DNA of 5,131 nt from UBA1151 sp963579925 (GTDB lineage: Bacteria; Chloroflexota; Dehalococcoidia; Lucifugimonadales; Lucifugimonadaceae): contig CAUZJA010000205.1 of assembly GCA_963579925.1 (NCBI GenBank), positions 1 to 5,131 of the forward strand, read 5' to 3'. A program made the position numbers and the translations under genes. The notes beneath the pieces were generated by a model. That model worked only from the letters and a program-made list of their open reading frames with translations, ran no database searches and was not told the origin of the DNA. Shown here piece after piece: positions 5,071 through 5,131 of the stretch; position 1 is the stretch's first letter, and each line of letters begins with the position of its first letter.

Positions 5071-5131
5071 TCATTGGGTCCCAATTGGCCTCTTCGCGCG
5101 ATTGTTCAGGGCATTGATCAGGCCGGGATTC
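5071..5131 (-). CDS. C-terminal end of an unidentified upstream gene (partial)
   Basis: Nineteen codons ending NPGLINALNNRAKRPIGTQ and a TGA at 5071-5073. The frame enters from the high-coordinate window edge and stops exactly where the E1 alpha gene begins. The stop overlaps the first candidate E1 alpha ATG as ATGA and lies within the ribosome-binding site of the second. That junction geometry is typical of operons and is the main reason for calling it real. The peptide is too short to identify, and the competing frame (the upstream extension of E1 alpha) is also open to the edge. Confidence 0.4.
   Translation of the reverse strand, partial: NPGLINALNNRAKRPIGTQ

Overview
The window looks like a chromosomal stretch from a free-living bacterium. 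A 46-residue zinc-ribbon protein of the DUF5679 type, which I associate mainly with Chloroflexota, together with a stand-alone E1 alpha/beta pair and a hydantoinase-A gene, suggests a Chloroflexota lineage such as the marine SAR202 / Dehalococcoidia group. This placement is an inference from family knowledge; no rRNA or other marker gene is present. Every gene I support lies on the minus strand, so transcription runs from high to low coordinates.

In transcription order: the tail of an unidentified gene (5071-5131) overlaps or nearly touches the gene for the E1 alpha subunit of a thiamine-diphosphate 2-oxo acid dehydrogenase (4088-5062). The E1 beta subunit follows after a 67-base spacer (3037-4020). 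Together they would make the decarboxylating E1 component (pyruvate, acetoin or branched-chain 2-oxo acid type; substrate not decidable). No E2 or E3 gene follows within the window. A roughly 400-base gap then holds a large imperfect inverted repeat just after the E1 beta stop, an imperfect second copy of the E1 beta gene end, a short protein-like but startless plus-strand reading frame, a candidate promoter, and a structured leader.

That leader precedes the DUF5679 gene (2491-2631), which appears to be its own transcription unit and is closed by two consecutive hairpins (2411-2476). A second candidate promoter (2327-2355) then drives a catabolic operon: a hydantoinase/5-oxoprolinase subunit A gene (155-2272, GTG start), followed one base after its stop by the start of an amidohydrolase of the D-aminoacylase / cyclic amidase kind (1-153, TTG start, cut by the window edge). 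The two products probably act on related amide or cyclic-amide substrates.

No tRNA, rRNA, CRISPR array, insertion sequence or phage gene was seen. The three main enzymes are ordinary members of known families. The less explained material is the 2632-3036 intergenic region and the unusual hyuA-amidohydrolase gene order. I found nothing that clearly amounts to a new biological system.
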